Origin: an uncultured Flavobacterium sp.
Lineage (GTDB): Bacteria; Bacteroidota; Bacteroidia; Flavobacteriales; Flavobacteriaceae
Assembly: GCA_913061465.1 (NCBI GenBank)
Contig: CAJXSU010000019.1
Span: 1 to 33,567, forward strand
DNA length: 33,567 bases
Direction: 5' to 3'
In this document: positions 32,627 through 33,567 of the stretch, piece by piece
Position numbering within the stretch: the stretch's first letter is position 1
Layout of the letters: each line of letters starts with the position of its first letter
Notes under the pieces: model-generated
Database searches by the model: none
Told to the model about the DNA's origin: nothing
The model's input: only the letters and a program-made list of their open reading frames with translations
Position numbers and translations under genes: made by a program

Positions 32627-33508
32627 TTACAAAATAATTCTTTCCATTGGACGTGTTAAGCAAGTGGGGCCACCACCTCCTTTTACACTAATCTCACGAC
32701 CCTTATAACTAAACACTTGACATCCTGCATTCTCAAGTAATTTTTTTGTGATTGGGTTTCCGTCAACCATTAAGCAATCTCGAGGAGCTACTGCTAAAAC
32801 ATTACAGCCCATAGATTCAAATTCTCCATCAGGGACATCTATTAATTGAATACCTCTTTGAAGTAATTCATTTCTAAATTTTATTGGCATTAAAGGAGAA
32901 TAGACTACAGCTAAATTTTTATCAACTGGGCTGAGTATGGACATCAAATGAAAAACATCTTCTTTCCCTTTATAATGTGGTAGCTCAACGACAATTACCT
33001 CTATTCCTTTAGGTTGTAATAAAGATTTTAATTGACGAATCCCTTCTTCATTTGTTCTATAGGTATGTCCAACAGCCAACGTATTTAGATCTAACCACGC
33101 TACATCACCTCCTTCTAGGGTTCCAGGAAACTTTATCTCTCCCAGTATATCTATATCATTTTTTTGATAAACCTCTAATTGTGCTTTGGGTTCATGTACT
33201 CTTCCCTTCTTCCCCATATTACATATGATCATTCCAAAGTCTGTAGCAATTGAAGCATCTCTGCAATAGATGGAATCTATCCAAGTTTTCTTGTCCTCGG
33301 GGAAAAATGATAATTCTATATTTTTATTGGCAAGAAATAATTGAAATGCTTGGTATTCTTTTAAGGATTCATTGAAATTAGGTTTTGAGATAAACTGTAA
33401 TTCTTCCCATTGATTTGATAGCTGCTTTTCTGAGTAAAAGGAACTTTCTGCAGATTTTAAATACAGAGTTTCTAATCTTAAATATTCCGAATGATGAGTT
33501 TTTTTCAT
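32627..33508 (-). CDS. Amidinotransferase/dimethylargininase-like enzyme
   Basis: This 293-residue enzyme of the guanidino-group-modifying superfamily has the acid pair in TLEGGD (E132, D135), His187 in DVFHLMS, and the nucleophilic Cys283 in GGGPTCLTRPM near the C-terminus. YCRDASI (about 81-87) fits the substrate-binding acidic loop. Length and motif order fit dimethylarginine dimethylaminohydrolase and related arginine deiminase-like enzymes, so it probably hydrolyses arginine or a methylated arginine to citrulline. The exact substrate is not settled. It overlaps a membrane-protein gene by 4 bases (ATGA), suggesting coupled uptake and breakdown. Confidence 0.88.
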   Translation of the reverse strand: MKKTHHSEYLRLETLYLKSAESSFYSEKQLSNQWEELQFISKPNFNESLKEYQAFQLFLANKNIELSFFPEDKKTWIDSIYCRDASIATDFGMIICNMGKKGRVHEPKAQLEVYQKNDIDILGEIKFPGTLEGGDVAWLDLNTLAVGHTYRTNEEGIRQLKSLLQPKGIEVIVVELPHYKGKEDVFHLMSILSPVDKNLAVVYSPLMPIKFRNELLQRGIQLIDVPDGEFESMGCNVLAVAPRDCLMVDGNPITKKLLENAGCQVFSYKGREISVKGGGGPTCLTRPMERIIL

Positions 33509-33567
33509 TTTGCTTTAGATTTATTCCATTGCATTAAAACATAAAATGGAATTCCAAGCAATAATAA
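33505..33567 (-). CDS. C-terminal end of a probable membrane protein (5' part outside window)
   Basis: The last 20 codons on the minus strand are open and end in TGA (33505-33507). They encode a hydrophobic stretch LLLLGIPFYVLMQW followed by the basic tail NKSKAK, which looks like the final membrane helix of a transporter; amino-acid permeases of the APC type often end this way. The TGA overlaps the ATG of the next gene (ATGA). Only a tail is visible, so identity is a guess. Confidence 0.55.
   Translation of the reverse strand, partial: LLLLGIPFYVLMQWNKSKAK

Overview
The window is from a low-GC member of the Bacteroidota, most likely a marine Flavobacteriaceae. Support for this: a TonB-dependent receptor with an N-terminal carboxypeptidase-regulatory-like domain, a lipoprotein with a Bacteroidota-type C-K-D-D-D-D surface-export signal, TAnnTTTG-type -7 promoter elements, a secreted lamin-tail protein, and very AT-rich polysaccharide genes. 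I cannot name the species. Apart from one two-component gene pair, every gene lies on the minus strand. I see no tRNA, rRNA, IS element or CRISPR array, and no gene-free stretch exceeds 300 bases.

Region 1 (1-9100) is a cell-surface and regulatory block. It holds the N-terminal 629 residues of a secreted lamin-tail/Ig-like protein, a surface lipoprotein built of two near-identical ~344-residue repeats, a large TonB-dependent receptor, and a divergent PhoB/PhoR-like response regulator and histidine kinase. Upstream of both the receptor gene and the lipoprotein gene is an array of six half-sites spaced exactly 11 bp apart (consensus about TGTTA on the plus strand). Each array stands at the same distance from a -7-like element. 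These look like binding sites for one OmpR/PhoB-family regulator, and the neighbouring response regulator is the natural candidate.

Region 2 (9107-28798) is a nearly unbroken co-directional surface-polysaccharide locus. Reading with transcription it has a Wzz-like chain-length protein, then a pseudaminic-acid pathway (pseB, pseC, pseF, pseG, a sugar formyltransferase, pseI), a capsule-type glycosyltransferase, a Wzy-like polymerase, a left-handed beta-helix acyltransferase, a beta-helix lipoprotein, an O-antigen ligase/polymerase family protein, a Wzx flippase, a second Wzy-like protein paralogous to the first, a GT4, a polyprenyl-phosphate sugar phosphotransferase and a GT2. purD follows with its own promoter. 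No PseH acetyltransferase is present and a formyltransferase sits in the pathway, so I infer that the nonulosonate is 7-N-formylated. Few glycosyltransferases are present, so the repeat unit is probably three or four sugars.

Region 3 (28818-33567) is mostly housekeeping. It holds an uncharacterised protein whose C-terminal half resembles nucleoside phosphorylases, an S41 C-terminal-processing protease, rnpA, an amidinotransferase/dimethylargininase-like enzyme, and the last 20 codons of a probable membrane protein.
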